Assembly (NCBI RefSeq): GCF_025140835.1
Contig: NZ_CP081154.1
Span: 114,737-178,736 of the forward strand
Source: Aliiroseovarius sp. M344
GTDB lineage: Bacteria; Pseudomonadota; Alphaproteobacteria; Rhodobacterales; Rhodobacteraceae
DNA length: 64,000 nt
Direction: 5' to 3'
The notes beneath the pieces are model-generated. The model was not told where the DNA came from and made no database searches. It saw only the letters and a list, made by a program, of their open reading frames with translations. The translations under genes and the position numbers were made by a program. Below, piece by piece: positions 48,160 to 57,359 of the stretch; position 1 is the first letter of the stretch, and every line of letters begins with the position of its first letter.

Positions 48160-49377
48160 TCAAGCCGATGCCGTTTTCATATGCAGCGGCATCGGGGGTG
48201 GCGGCGGCGCGGGACGGGCCGTGCGCGCACCTGTCAGTGCGGGCACCATGCCAACAAGGAACAGCACAAACGCCCCGATCCACGCCGCCCCCGCAACCAG
48301 CACCAGCACATCATACCAGCGATACAGAAGGTCCGCGGCCAGCCAGCGGGTCAGTGCTGACAGGATCATCAGCCCGTATCCAATTGCCACCACGCGCGGC
48401 ACGATAGGCGCGCGACCCGTGTGGCCTAGCGTAGCGCGGCTCATCACCGCAAGGGTCATACCGCCGACGCCGCCCAGTCCCAGAACATGCAGCGCGCCAA
48501 CCTCGTCGGCGATGCCCCAGCCGGACAGGGCAAACAGCACCAGCCCGGCGACCATCAAGACTTGCGCGGCAAACAGCGACCACAACAGCGGATCGCGCAG
48601 AGCCCAACGCGGACGCCACAGACAAATGCGCACCCCGTGGACCGCCCCCAACACCAGCGCGACGATGGGCGCGAGCATCGGGACCAGCACGCTCCACGGC
48701 AGGGCAATCGCCCCTAGCACCGCCAGGCGATCAAGGCGCGGGGTCTGCGGTGGCAGGGCCTCGGGCGCATGGCCCGCCCGGTTCATCGCGTTTCGAATAA
48801 AACCCGGCGTGACCCGCCCGCCCAGCACGACAATCAGGCCACAAAGGGCCAACAGCCCAATCCGCAACCCCGCGCCCGCGGTGTCGACCGTCAGGCCCGT
48901 CCATTCCAGATGCACCAGAAAGTTGGCAATCAACAGCGTGCCAAGGAAAACCAGAAATATTGCGTGTTGTGGTTTGGGGCGATTGACCAGTTGCAGCGCG
49001 ATCCGAACGGCGAGCAGAGTCAAAAACGCCAGATCGACACCAGCGACCACCAAGGGCGGAAGCGCGGCGGAGTACCAAAGACCGACCCGACCCGCCAACC
49101 AAACCGCAGCCAGAATGCCGATAACCAACCCGCGCCCGCTGGCCACGGCGGTCAGGAAAAACCCGGCAACAGCCGCGCCGGCATAGCCGAACACCATTTC
49201 ATGGGCGTGCCACAGATGCGGGGCCATCGACAGGCTGGTCAATTCGGCGGCGTTGCCTGCGGCTTGCGCCCCCAACCAAAACTCCCACACCAGACCGGAT
49301 AAAATTGCCCAGATCGCGGCACCCAGAAAGAAGGCGCGAAACCCTTCGCTCAGGACGCGTTGCACCACATTTGCCAT
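48160..49377 (-). CDS. nnrS: NnrS, membrane haem-copper protein of NO response
   Basis: The 405-residue protein has about twelve hydrophobic segments. It starts MANVVQRVLSEGFRAFFLGA and has the family pattern WHAHEMVFGYAGAAVAGF with clustered His, plus VLGLGGVGGMTLAVMSRATLGHTG. NnrS proteins bind haem and copper and protect against nitrosative stress; they belong to the NnrR regulon in Rhodobacter. I use ATG 49377; the frame is open 69 bp upstream. Its own FNR-like box lies 62 bp upstream, so it can be expressed apart from the nor operon. Confidence 0.93.
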   Translation of the reverse strand: MANVVQRVLSEGFRAFFLGAAIWAILSGLVWEFWLGAQAAGNAAELTSLSMAPHLWHAHEMVFGYAGAAVAGFFLTAVASGRGLVIGILAAVWLAGRVGLWYSAALPPLVVAGVDLAFLTLLAVRIALQLVNRPKPQHAIFLVFLGTLLIANFLVHLEWTGLTVDTAGAGLRIGLLALCGLIVVLGGRVTPGFIRNAMNRAGHAPEALPPQTPRLDRLAVLGAIALPWSVLVPMLAPIVALVLGAVHGVRICLWRPRWALRDPLLWSLFAAQVLMVAGLVLFALSGWGIADEVGALHVLGLGGVGGMTLAVMSRATLGHTGRAPIVPRVVAIGYGLMILSALTRWLAADLLYRWYDVLVLVAGAAWIGAFVLFLVGMVPALTGARTARPAPPPPPMPLHMKTASA

Positions 49378-49432
49378 GACAGGCCCCTTTTGGCTTACGT
49401 ACCGTAGCCTATGGGGTTGGCGGACGTGCCGA

Positions 49433-49446
49433 ATGACCAAAGTCAA
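49433..49446 (-). promoter_or_regulatory. FNR/NnrR-type box of nnrS
   Basis: On the minus strand the bases read TTGAC-TTTG-GTCAT, 7 of 10 consensus half-site bases. The centre is 62 bp before nnrS, the same placement as the other boxes. Confidence 0.68.
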
Positions 49447-49479
49447 GTCCGCCGCGCATAGGTTGAAAAAAGACCCGCG

Positions 49480-49728
49480 TCAGCTGTCGTCTTCGGCCTG
49501 ATCAATCAAGCCACGCATCCATTTGCCCGAAATCCAGGCAAATGGCACGCCAAGGATGATGCCGCCGACAATCGACTCGATCGGGGTCAACGCGCGCAAG
49601 CCGACGGCTTGCAGCACAAGAAACAGAAAGAACAGGTTCACCGCCGCCGCCCCCGCTGCCAGCGGATACAGCACAAGCGCAACGGCCCAGACCGGCCACC
49701 GCCCGGATTTTCCTTCTGGCACAGACAT
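49480..49728 (-). CDS. Small two-TM membrane protein at the end of the nor operon
   Basis: The 82-residue protein has two predicted TM helices (WAVALVLYPLAAGAAAVNLFF and a second from about residue 48, IVGGIILGVPFAWI) and an acidic tail QAEDDS. I do not recognise the family. Its start overlaps the stop of the preceding small gene by one base, in the same transcription direction as norCBQDEF, so it is probably translated from that mRNA. A role in Nor or NnrS assembly is possible but unproven. Confidence 0.6.
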   Translation of the reverse strand: MSVPEGKSGRWPVWAVALVLYPLAAGAAAVNLFFLFLVLQAVGLRALTPIESIVGGIILGVPFAWISGKWMRGLIDQAEDDS

Positions 49729-49928
49729 CACTTGCGGAAGATGGATTTTTGCACGGCCACCAGCGCCAGGATCAGCGCAATCGCCGCCCCTAGCAGCCAC
49801 AAGGTCGCGCCGCCAACGGCGTGCGAATGTCCGTCAATCACCGCTTCACGCAGCGGTGTCTTATCATGGTGGGCAAGGGCGGGTGAGGCCACGATCCCGG
49901 CCAATAGGGCCAGATAGAGAGTTTTCAT
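49728..49928 (-). CDS. Small signal-peptide/TM protein in the nor operon
   Basis: The 66-residue protein has a signal peptide ending in ALAHHDK, a His-rich short periplasmic stretch (HHDK, then DGHSHAVGG), and one C-terminal TM helix with a basic end (QKSIFRK). The His residues after the cleavage site could bind metal; that is inference. I do not recognise the family with certainty. It lies 75 bp after norF and overlaps the next small gene. ATG 49928 gives the signal peptide; the frame is open 33 bp upstream. Confidence 0.62.
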   Translation of the reverse strand: MKTLYLALLAGIVASPALAHHDKTPLREAVIDGHSHAVGGATLWLLGAAIALILALVAVQKSIFRK

Positions 49929-50003
49929 TACAGGACTCCTGTCATGTTCTTCAGTCAGCATATCGTATCCGGGTGGCGGGGGGCTTGATCATGATCAAGC
50001 GCG

Positions 50004-50267
50004 TTACATCGCGAAGGGCAACGCATAAAGCAGCGCGGCGAGACCCAGAAACCCGATCAGAAAGGCGGTGAACCCGCCGCGAAAAGATGGGGCCGCGCGC
50101 AGGCCCAGATAGTCGGACAGGATCACGAAGGATTTCAGGCCCGACAGCACCAGTACCGTCAGCACAAAGACTGGCCCAGCCTCAGGCAAGACGCCTGCAA
50201 AGATGGTGGTCACCATGCTCAGGCCGATCAGCAAAACAAGCGCGCGGGTCAGGACAGCGTTTGACAT
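50004..50267 (-). CDS. norF: NorF, small membrane protein of NO reductase cluster
   Basis: The 87-residue protein has three hydrophobic segments and resembles bacterial cytochrome c oxidase subunit IV (VFVLTVLVLSGLKSFVILSDYLGLR). NorF supports NO reductase activity or stability in Paracoccus. It directly follows norE, sharing a TGATG stop-start, which sets ATG 50267 as the start. Confidence 0.85.
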   Translation of the reverse strand: MSNAVLTRALVLLIGLSMVTTIFAGVLPEAGPVFVLTVLVLSGLKSFVILSDYLGLRAAPSFRGGFTAFLIGFLGLAALLYALPFAM

Positions 50268-50803
50268 CAGTGCACCAGATAGATGATGGGAAACAGCAAC
50301 ACCCAGACCAGATCGACCATGTGCCAAAACGCAGCCCCCGCTTCCAGATTACGGGGATTGCCCCAGCGCATCAGAAGCGCGAAGATGATCAGCCCAGCCA
50401 CCACATGCAGCGCGTGAAATCCGGTGAGCAGATAGTAGAAGGTGAAGAAGTCACTGGTCTCGATGCTGATCCCGTGGCGGGCTTTTTCAGCATATTCATA
50501 CCATTTGACGATAAGGAAGACGACGCCGAACGCCATCGCCGCCGTCAGCCACAGCCGCATGTGCCGCACCGAATGCACCGCGCGCGCGGTGCAATAGCCG
50601 CTGGTGACAAGCACGATAGTGTTGGCCGCACCGGCCACCCGGTTCAGTGCCGCCTGGTCGGCGGCAAACCCCACAGGGTCCATCGCGCGCATTCCAAGGA
50701 ATGCCAAAAGCCCCGCGCCGAAGACCAAAAGCTCAGACACGATCAGAACCCAGATCATCAGATCGCCGGGCAGTTCATCCAGAACCGAGGTTTGATCCGT
50801 CAT
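50267..50803 (-). CDS. norE: NorE, cytochrome oxidase subunit III-like protein
   Basis: The 178-residue protein has five TM segments and the subunit III pattern: [18 protein letters not shown] near the start, [17 protein letters not shown], and [20 protein letters not shown] at the end. NorE is not catalytic but aids NO reduction in vivo. ATG 50803 overlaps the norD stop (ATGA). The frame extends upstream into norD and that longer start is rejected. Confidence 0.92.
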   Translation of the reverse strand: MTDQTSVLDELPGDLMIWVLIVSELLVFGAGLLAFLGMRAMDPVGFAADQAALNRVAGAANTIVLVTSGYCTARAVHSVRHMRLWLTAAMAFGVVFLIVKWYEYAEKARHGISIETSDFFTFYYLLTGFHALHVVAGLIIFALLMRWGNPRNLEAGAAFWHMVDLVWVLLFPIIYLVH

Positions 50804-52746
50804 GCCCCACCGGTAATCTGGCGATAAATCTCGGGCAATGCGGCGGTCAATCGCGTGGGGTCCGGCACGACCGAGAAGCCATCGGCCCCAAAGATGCGGT
50901 GCACCCAACCTTGCCCTTTTTGGTCGACCACGACGCCATGCACGGCGTGGCCTTTGCGCCGCGCCTCGCGCACCGCCATGCGGCTGTCTTCAATGCCGTG
51001 GCGGCCTTCGTAATGGTCCAGATCATTGGGCTTGCCGTCAGTGATGACAAGCAACAAACGACGGGTGTTCGGGCGGTCGTCCAGCTCGGCCGAGGCATGG
51101 CGGATCGCCGCGCCCAACCTTGTATAGAAGGCTGGCGTCAACCCGCCGATGCGCGCCTCGACACGCGGACCCATTTTTTCGTCGAACCCTTTGCATTCCT
51201 GCACAAAGACCCGGCCCCGCTTCAGGGATGAAAACGTGTGGATCGCGAAATCGTCGCCGCACGCCTCAAGCCCCCAGGCCAGCGCGGTCAGTGCTTCTTT
51301 TTCGACGTCGATCACCTGCCGGTCGCCAATGGCGCTTTCGGTCGAGCGCGATACATCCATCAGGACCGAGATTGCCAGATCGCGTTCCATCACCCGCGCC
51401 GCGCGGTAAACACGGTCGCTGGACCGACCCGTGGCGCGCAATTCGACCTGCGCGGCAATCGCGGCTTCAAGGTCCAGCTCGTCCCCGTCCAGCTGACGCG
51501 GCAGGATCACCCGTTTCGGGCGCAGCGCTTCAAACTGGCGCTTCACCGCGCGGATACGGCGGTTGGTGGCGGGGTCGTGGTCAATCGCCTCAACCTCGTC
51601 CGCGACGCTGGACAAAACCCGCGCGTGATCGGGGATATAGCTTGAGGTGCGGTGATCCCATTCGGGATAGAGGTGCTTGCCGGACAAACGCTCGCGCTCG
51701 GCATCCTCGGGTGACAGGTCGAGGTGGAACTTCAGCCGCGTTGCGGTCTTCTTCGACACCTGCCCCAGTGCCAGCTCGTCCTGATCCTCGGCGGCGCGGC
51801 GGGCGTTATCCTCGTCATCATCTTCGATGCGACGGTTCATGTTCAGGCTTTCGACCCACGAAAAGATCGCTTCGAACTTGTGCAGGATCAGGCTGTCGCG
51901 GCGTTCGGCTTGATCGCTTTCAGACCGGCGCGCAGCCTTGGTGCCTTCGGCTTCGTCCCCCGGCCCGCTGCCCTGTTCCTCGTCGCCCTCGCCCAACCGG
52001 TCGGCTGGCATCCGCGCCACCATCGGGCGCAGGTCGGGCCACATCGGCACCGGGCGGAACGGGCGATAGCCGTGCGGGGCTGCCAGATGCGACAGGTCCG
52101 CATCGGGCGAGCGGATCAAACCGACATATTCCTTTGCCAATTTGCGTGCAGGCTCTGGCCCGCCCAGCAGATGGTCAATCGCCGCTTCCATCGCGGCCTC
52201 GGTTCGGGGGAGTTTAGCATCTGGCCGCATCGCGCGGCACGCACCAACCAGCGTTTCATAAAACCCGCGCAGGCCGGGACAGTCTTTCAACGTCGCCTGT
52301 GTCATGGCGATCGACGCTTGCAGTGCGCGAAGATCAGACCGCAGCGGATCGGTGTCCCCCACCGGGTCGGGCGCATGCGCGACCGAGGCGACCAGCCAGA
52401 AATACAAGGCCGCATTGGCCTCGCGCGCCGGGAATTCAGCGATGGTTTCTGGCAGGCGCAACGCCTCGCCGTCAAAACTGGGCCGGGCCTGCGTTTCGCG
52501 CCACGTGCCAAGCGACCGGCGGAAAGACAGACGGTGGTGCGAGGCGGCGACAGTGGCCTGCTTGATCTCGGTCGAATGCGATCCGCCAAGGCCGCGGTAG
52601 AAGACGCCCAAGCGCCCTTCGACATCGGTCAGATTGACCGCGTTTTCATCGTGGATGCCCGGCGTGTCCAACACACTGGCGTATTTGTGCCAGATCTTGC
52701 CGACGGTTTCTTCGGGCTCAAAAGGATCAAAAATGCGTTCGGACAT
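50800..52746 (-). CDS. norD: NorD, von Willebrand factor A protein for NO reductase assembly
   Basis: The 648-residue cytoplasmic protein has a C-terminal vWA domain with the metal-site motif DVSRSTE near residue 456 and a later [12 protein letters not shown]. An acidic linker lies around 240-320. With NorQ it forms an AAA+/vWA pair, like MoxR systems, that activates NorCB, probably by helping insertion of the non-haem iron. It follows norQ after 79 bp and overlaps norE. Confidence 0.95.
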   Translation of the reverse strand: MSERIFDPFEPEETVGKIWHKYASVLDTPGIHDENAVNLTDVEGRLGVFYRGLGGSHSTEIKQATVAASHHRLSFRRSLGTWRETQARPSFDGEALRLPETIAEFPAREANAALYFWLVASVAHAPDPVGDTDPLRSDLRALQASIAMTQATLKDCPGLRGFYETLVGACRAMRPDAKLPRTEAAMEAAIDHLLGGPEPARKLAKEYVGLIRSPDADLSHLAAPHGYRPFRPVPMWPDLRPMVARMPADRLGEGDEEQGSGPGDEAEGTKAARRSESDQAERRDSLILHKFEAIFSWVESLNMNRRIEDDDEDNARRAAEDQDELALGQVSKKTATRLKFHLDLSPEDAERERLSGKHLYPEWDHRTSSYIPDHARVLSSVADEVEAIDHDPATNRRIRAVKRQFEALRPKRVILPRQLDGDELDLEAAIAAQVELRATGRSSDRVYRAARVMERDLAISVLMDVSRSTESAIGDRQVIDVEKEALTALAWGLEACGDDFAIHTFSSLKRGRVFVQECKGFDEKMGPRVEARIGGLTPAFYTRLGAAIRHASAELDDRPNTRRLLLVITDGKPNDLDHYEGRHGIEDSRMAVREARRKGHAVHGVVVDQKGQGWVHRIFGADGFSVVPDPTRLTAALPEIYRQITGGA

Positions 52747-52825
52747 GGGGAACCTCGGGTGTCAGGCGGACCGTCCAGTGTGAGTAAGCCCGCGACCGAC
52801 ACCAAGGCCGGTCGCGGATGTGGCA

Positions 52826-53632
52826 TTAGCCATAGATCGCGGTGACCAGATCCATCAGCCCTTGCTTGACGTCTTCGTCATCGGACAGAGGTTCGATCAT
52901 CGCCGCGCGGATGGCGCGTTCGACGGGCATGCCGTCTTCGATCAACGTGGCGCAATAGATCACCAGACGGGTCGATACGCCCTCTTCCAGATCCTGCCCT
53001 TTCAGGCCGCGCAATTTATGTGCCAGCCGGACAAGGGACGTCGCCCGGCTGACATCCAGCCCGCTTTCGCGTGTGACAATATCGATTTCACGGTCGTGGG
53101 AGGGAAAATCGAAGTCGATCGACAGAAAACGTTGGCGGGTGGATGGTTTCAGGGTCTTCAGGATATTCTGATACCCCGGATTGTAACTTGCCACGAGCAT
53201 GAAGCCGGGGGCGGCCTCGATCTCTTCGCCGGTTTTATCCAGCGGCAGGATACGGCGGTCATCGGTCAGCGGGTGCAAGACAACGGTCACGTCCTTGCGC
53301 GCCTCGACCACCTCGTCCAGATAACAGATTGCCCCTTCCCGCACAGCGCGGGTCAGTGGGCCATCGACCCAAACCGTTTCCCCGCCTTTCAGCAGGTAGC
53401 GACCAACAAGGTCGGCGGCGGACAGGTCATCGTGACAGGCTACGGTGTATAACGGGCGACCCAGTCGGGCAGCCATATGAGAGACGAAGCGGGTCTTGCC
53501 GCAACCGGTCGGACCTTTCAAAAGCAGCGGCAGCCCATGGCGTTCGGCAGCTTCGAAAATATCGCATTCGTCAGAAACGGGTGAGTAGAAGGGGGCCGAA
53601 GCCCCCTCCGTTTTTTTGTCAACGGCAGCCAT
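52826..53632 (-). CDS. norQ: NorQ, MoxR-family AAA+ ATPase for NO reductase assembly
   Basis: The 268-residue AAA+ protein has Walker A (LKGPTGCGKTRFV), Walker B (AICYLDEVVEA) and sensor 1 (LVASYNPGYQ). It partners NorD in activating NO reductase. The start shares TGATG with the norB stop, so translation is coupled. Confidence 0.96.
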   Translation of the reverse strand: MAAVDKKTEGASAPFYSPVSDECDIFEAAERHGLPLLLKGPTGCGKTRFVSHMAARLGRPLYTVACHDDLSAADLVGRYLLKGGETVWVDGPLTRAVREGAICYLDEVVEARKDVTVVLHPLTDDRRILPLDKTGEEIEAAPGFMLVASYNPGYQNILKTLKPSTRQRFLSIDFDFPSHDREIDIVTRESGLDVSRATSLVRLAHKLRGLKGQDLEEGVSTRLVIYCATLIEDGMPVERAIRAAMIEPLSDDEDVKQGLMDLVTAIYG

Positions 53633-55002
53633 CAGGCACCTTCGCTTTCATACTGGTCCGTCTTCTCGATGACTTCGCGACGCGGCACCAGTTGCGCATA
53701 GATGAACAGGATCGCACCAATCACCACCGCAAGGCCAGAGACCCAACGCATGATGAAGAACAGGTGCACGCCTTCCTGAATTTCCATGAAGTTCTCGCCC
53801 AACACACGTTGCATGTGGGTCTGAACCGTCCCTGCAAAGGTCAGGACGAAGGTCATGAAGGACATACCGCCGGTCATCAGCCAGAAGCTCGCCATGTTCA
53901 GAACCTGGTTATACGGATCACGTCCGCGCAGGATCGGCATGGCATAGGTGATGATCGCAAGGTTCACTGACACATAAGCGCCAAAGAACGCCAAGTGACC
54001 GTGGGCTGCGGTGATCTGTGTGCCGTGGGTGTAATAGTTCACACCGTGCAGCGTATGCAGGAAGCCCCAGACACCCGCGCCGAAGAAGGCGACGGTTGCG
54101 GCACCCAGCGCCCACAGAAGGGCAGCTTTGTTCGGGTGGTCGCGTTTGCCTTTCCACACCATGACGAAGCTGAAGCTCATCATTGCGAAGAAGGGGATCA
54201 CCTCAAGCGTCGAGAAGATCGACCCGATCCACTGCCAATAGCTCGGCAGACCGATCCAGTAGTAGTGGTGACCCGTTCCCAGAATGCCCGAGAACAGCGC
54301 GGTGGCGACGATGATATAGAGCCATTTTTCAATGATCTCACGGTCGACACCGGTCAGTTTCAGCAGCAAGAAGGCAAGGATGGACGCCATAACCAGCTCC
54401 CAGGTGCCTTCCACCCACAAGTGGACGATGTACCACCAGAACATTTTGTCCAGCGACAGGTTGCCCGGGTTATAGAAGGCAAACAGGAACAGCAGCGACA
54501 GACCCCAAAGGCCCAGAAGCAGCACGTTTGTGATCGCCGTCTTGCGACCCTTCAGCACTGTCATCGACACGTTGTACAGGAAGATCAGCGCAGCCACGAC
54601 GATGCCCACTTTGACCCAGACGGGTTGTTCGATGAACTCGCGCCCTTCCATACCAAAGAGCCAATGACCGTGGAACAGGTCGAACGTATAAGTTACGACC
54701 GCGCCCGCAGTGCCAAGAAGCATAATGCCCAGCTGGAGATAGGCCAGCATTGGCGAATGCATCTCACGCTCGGCTTCTTCCGGTACAAGGAAGTAAGCCG
54801 CACCGAAGAAGCCCAGCAGAAGCCAGACGATCAGCGCGTTGGTGTGCAACATGCGCACGATGTTGAAAGGCATCAGCTCGGACAAGAAGTTCGGGCTGAC
54901 ATAGATCCAGCCGGCCCACAGACCGCCCAGCACCTGAACGGCAAAGACCGCCATGGCTGCCAGGAAGTACCAATAGGCAATTTTTTGTGTTTGGTATTTC
55001 AT
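53632..55002 (-). CDS. norB: NorB, catalytic subunit of cytochrome c-dependent NO reductase
   Basis: NorB reduces two NO to N2O at a haem b3/non-haem iron site in the cytoplasmic membrane. The 456-residue protein has twelve TM segments. The haem-copper-oxidase-type ligands are seen in LHTNALIVWLLLGFFGA, WWYIVHLWVEGTWELVMA (conserved Glu and His) and GVNYYTHGTQITAAHGHLAFFG. Its size fits the cNOR type, with no fused quinol-oxidising extension (qNOR). It follows norC by 21 bp. Confidence 0.98.
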   Translation of the reverse strand: MKYQTQKIAYWYFLAAMAVFAVQVLGGLWAGWIYVSPNFLSELMPFNIVRMLHTNALIVWLLLGFFGAAYFLVPEEAEREMHSPMLAYLQLGIMLLGTAGAVVTYTFDLFHGHWLFGMEGREFIEQPVWVKVGIVVAALIFLYNVSMTVLKGRKTAITNVLLLGLWGLSLLFLFAFYNPGNLSLDKMFWWYIVHLWVEGTWELVMASILAFLLLKLTGVDREIIEKWLYIIVATALFSGILGTGHHYYWIGLPSYWQWIGSIFSTLEVIPFFAMMSFSFVMVWKGKRDHPNKAALLWALGAATVAFFGAGVWGFLHTLHGVNYYTHGTQITAAHGHLAFFGAYVSVNLAIITYAMPILRGRDPYNQVLNMASFWLMTGGMSFMTFVLTFAGTVQTHMQRVLGENFMEIQEGVHLFFIMRWVSGLAVVIGAILFIYAQLVPRREVIEKTDQYESEGA

Positions 55003-55023
55003 TTCACGTCTCCTCTTCCGGCC

Positions 55024-55476
55024 TTAGCCCGCCTCGTTGGGGGGCCAGCCCTGTGCGTCGATGGTGTTCACCCACAGGAAGAAGTCTGCAAGTTCACGAA
55101 TCTGCTCGTCGCTCAGGTTGAATTGCGGCATTTGACGCCGCCCCTCGATGCCGGTGGGTTGTGCTTCCATCCAGCCCTTCAGCACTTCGAATGCTGCTTC
55201 CGGGTCATCGTCAACACCCCACCGGGACATCACGTTTTGCAGCTCGGGAGCAAAGTAAGCGCCCTCGCCCATAATCGTATGGCAGTTGATGCAGGCGTTC
55301 TTTTCCCACACATGTTTGCCGCGCACTACGCTTTCCGTCAGTTCTGCATTTGCAGTCGATTTGGTCACCACGTATCGCACCGAATGCGCCGACAGGATCA
55401 AAAAGACCACAATGAAAAACAACGAGCCGCCATAGAACACGTTACGCGCCATGGTCTTGGTCATGACTTCTCGCAT
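55024..55476 (-). CDS. norC: NorC, c-type cytochrome subunit of NO reductase
   Basis: The 150-residue protein has one N-terminal TM anchor (about 13-31) and a periplasmic cytochrome c domain with CINCH at 62-66 and an axial Met in GRRQMPQFNLS. It delivers electrons to NorB. ATG 55476 is preceded by GGAGG at 5-bp spacing, which decides it over the ATG four codons later. An FNR-type box lies 65 bp upstream. Confidence 0.97.
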   Translation of the reverse strand: MREVMTKTMARNVFYGGSLFFIVVFLILSAHSVRYVVTKSTANAELTESVVRGKHVWEKNACINCHTIMGEGAYFAPELQNVMSRWGVDDDPEAAFEVLKGWMEAQPTGIEGRRQMPQFNLSDEQIRELADFFLWVNTIDAQGWPPNEAG

Positions 55477-55534
55477 ATTGGCCTCCAGTTCAGTTATCCA
55501 ATTTTCTGGATAACGGAGCCGTGATGTCAGCAGC

Positions 55535-55548
55535 TTGACTATTGTTAA
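55535..55548 (-). promoter_or_regulatory. FNR/NnrR-type box of the nor operon
   Basis: The plus strand reads TTGAC-TATT-GTTAA, a near-symmetric FNR/NnrR-like box. The centre is 65 bp before norC. The remaining 55549-55678 has no other clear feature. Confidence 0.75.
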
Positions 55549-55678
55549 GGAGAGGGCAGAATCCCGAGGGTTTTAGGCCAGTTTAAGTAACGCCAGCGAT
55601 GCGATGTTGGGTGTGCGGACTTTGCTGCCGTTCGCTGCCACTGAACCAATCTCCGCTGCTGCATGATGTTCTTGGAGT

Positions 55679-56557
55679 TTAATCCGCATGGTCGGCGCGT
55701 GAAGCCAACCAAGATACAACTGCTTCAATCGACGCATTTGATGCCGATTTACGCAAAGACAGAAGATAGAAATCCTGTGTTCCGACGGTGCTCGATGGTC
55801 CAATCTCTACAAGGTTGCCTGCTGCGATGTCGTTAGAGACAAGAAATCGGCTTACAAGAGTGACGCCCTGCCCAGAAACGGCGGCATCCACCGCTAGCGC
55901 TGTTTGACTCAGCCGAAGTCCACGCTTGCTTTGATCCAACACGCCCAGTTCTTCCAAAACGCTGGGCCATAGATCATGGGTGTCATGGATCTTTGGCAAA
56001 ACTGATAGTAGTTCCAGTTCAACGGACCGCCCTGAGCCTTCAACCAGCTTGGGTGCAGCAACCGCGACCACTTCTTGTTTGAACAAAAGGGTGGCGTTCA
56101 GCGCCGAACCAAACGGTGGCTTTCCCTGCCGAATAGCAAGATCAATTCCATCGCTATGAAAGCTGGACACCTTTTCGGTCGCGAGGATGCGTAAATCAAC
56201 GTCAGGATGCTTTTCAGCGAAGTCGGGCAGGTTTGGAATAAGCCATTTAGACGCAAAGGTTGGCGTGACGCTGATCAAGACCTTACCGGGTTCCGGCTTC
56301 AATTCAATTGTTGCTGAACGCAGCTCTGCAAACGCACGCGCGATTCTTTCATGATAACTGCGACCTGCGGCTGTCAGTGCCAATCCTTTTGGTAATCTGT
56401 CAAATAGTGTGATGCCGAGATGCGCTTCCAGCTGACGTATCTGCTGCGCCACGGCTCCTTGCGTGACGCCCATCTCATCGGCCGCAGCGCGGAAACTCAG
56501 CCGACGACCGGCAACATCAAAAGCTCGGAGTCCATTTAGAGGGGGAAGTGGTGTCAT
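55679..56557 (-). CDS. LysR-family transcriptional regulator (GcvA-like)
   Basis: The 292-residue protein has an N-terminal winged HTH (LNGLRAFDVAGRRLSFRAAADEMGVTQGAVAQQIRQLE) of the GcvA type and a substrate-binding domain from about residue 90 (VLISVTPTFASKWLIPNLP). It lies divergently from the SDR gene with 97 bp between starts, the usual layout for a LysR regulator and its target. A perfect inverted repeat sits just before its start. The inducer is unknown. Confidence 0.92.
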   Translation of the reverse strand: MTPLPPLNGLRAFDVAGRRLSFRAAADEMGVTQGAVAQQIRQLEAHLGITLFDRLPKGLALTAAGRSYHERIARAFAELRSATIELKPEPGKVLISVTPTFASKWLIPNLPDFAEKHPDVDLRILATEKVSSFHSDGIDLAIRQGKPPFGSALNATLLFKQEVVAVAAPKLVEGSGRSVELELLSVLPKIHDTHDLWPSVLEELGVLDQSKRGLRLSQTALAVDAAVSGQGVTLVSRFLVSNDIAAGNLVEIGPSSTVGTQDFYLLSLRKSASNASIEAVVSWLASRADHAD

Positions 56558-56561
56558 TGTG

Positions 56562-56580
56562 CAATAGTATTTCTATTGCC
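56562..56580. promoter_or_regulatory. Candidate LysR operator
   Basis: GCAATAG-TATTT-CTATTGC is a perfect 7-bp inverted repeat 4 bp upstream of the LysR start codon, and it contains a T-N11-A core. It is placed for autoregulation and for control of the divergent SDR gene. Confidence 0.6.
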
Positions 56581-56654
56581 ATGAAACATCAAATCTCAAT
56601 CGTTAATGCAATCATTGGCCAATATACTCCATCGTACCAGTTATGGAGGCGAAA

Positions 56655-57359
56655 ATGTCAGTAGAAAAAGTAGCTCTTATTACGGCAGGCGGCAGCGGGA
56701 TGGGCGCAGATGTGGCGCGTTGCCTTGCAACCGACGGTTTCAAGGTTGGTGTTCTGTCGTCGTCGGGACGGGGCGAAGCCCTTGGCACAAAGCTTGGTGG
56801 GTTTGGTGTGACCGGCTCTAACTTGAACGGGGATGATTTGTTATCACTCGTTCAAGGCGCACAGGATCGGTGGGGGCGTGTTGATGTGCTAGTCAATTCG
56901 GCAGGCCACGGTCCGAAAGGCCCGGTGTTGGAGATTAGCGACGACGACTGGCATCAAGGCATGGAAGTCTACCTGATGAATGTCATCCGCCCGACGCGAT
57001 TGGTAACTCCGCTGATGCAAAAGCAAGGCGGTGGTGCGATCATCAACATTTCGACTTTCGCTGCATTTGAACCTGATCCTCTGTTCCCGACGTCAGGCGT
57101 TTTTCGCGCGGGGTTGGCTGCATTTGCCAAGCTCTATTCTGACAAATACGCGGCCGACAACATCCGCATGAACAATGTCCTGCCCGGCTTCATTGACAGT
57201 CTGCCGGAAACCGAAGATCGCAAAGCGCGCATTCCAATGGGTCGCTATGGTCGCGCTGATGAAGTGTCCTCGGTGATTTCTTTGCTCGCGTCTGATGGCG
57301 GCGGCTACATGACGGGGCAGAACTTGCGTATCGACGGGGGTTTAACCCGTGCCGTCTGA
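56655..57359 (+). CDS. SDR-family protein lacking the catalytic Tyr and Lys
   Basis: The 234-residue Rossmann protein has an altered cofactor loop (ITAGGSGMGADVA, for TGxxxGxG), the NSAG motif, catalytic-type Ser133 (INISTF), and a C-terminal GGYMTGQNLRIDGG. At the YxxxK position it reads TSGVFRAGLAAF: Tyr is replaced by Ser147 and Lys by Arg151. It is therefore either inactive as a normal dehydrogenase or uses other chemistry. ATG 56655 has GGAGG upstream; the earlier in-frame ATG overlaps that site. It overlaps the next gene by 11 bp. Confidence 0.85.
   Translation: MSVEKVALITAGGSGMGADVARCLATDGFKVGVLSSSGRGEALGTKLGGFGVTGSNLNGDDLLSLVQGAQDRWGRVDVLVNSAGHGPKGPVLEISDDDWHQGMEVYLMNVIRPTRLVTPLMQKQGGGAIINISTFAAFEPDPLFPTSGVFRAGLAAFAKLYSDKYAADNIRMNNVLPGFIDSLPETEDRKARIPMGRYGRADEVSSVISLLASDGGGYMTGQNLRIDGGLTRAV

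Noticed and set aside
48150..48163. TTAAC-CAAC-GTCAA, an FNR-like box.
   Set aside because: It lies at the 3' end of nnrS with no gene start in range on either strand, so I do not count it as a regulatory site.
53995..55524. 509-codon plus-strand open frame opposite norB and norC.
   Set aside because: It is antisense to two well-supported genes, with no domain or ribosome-binding site.
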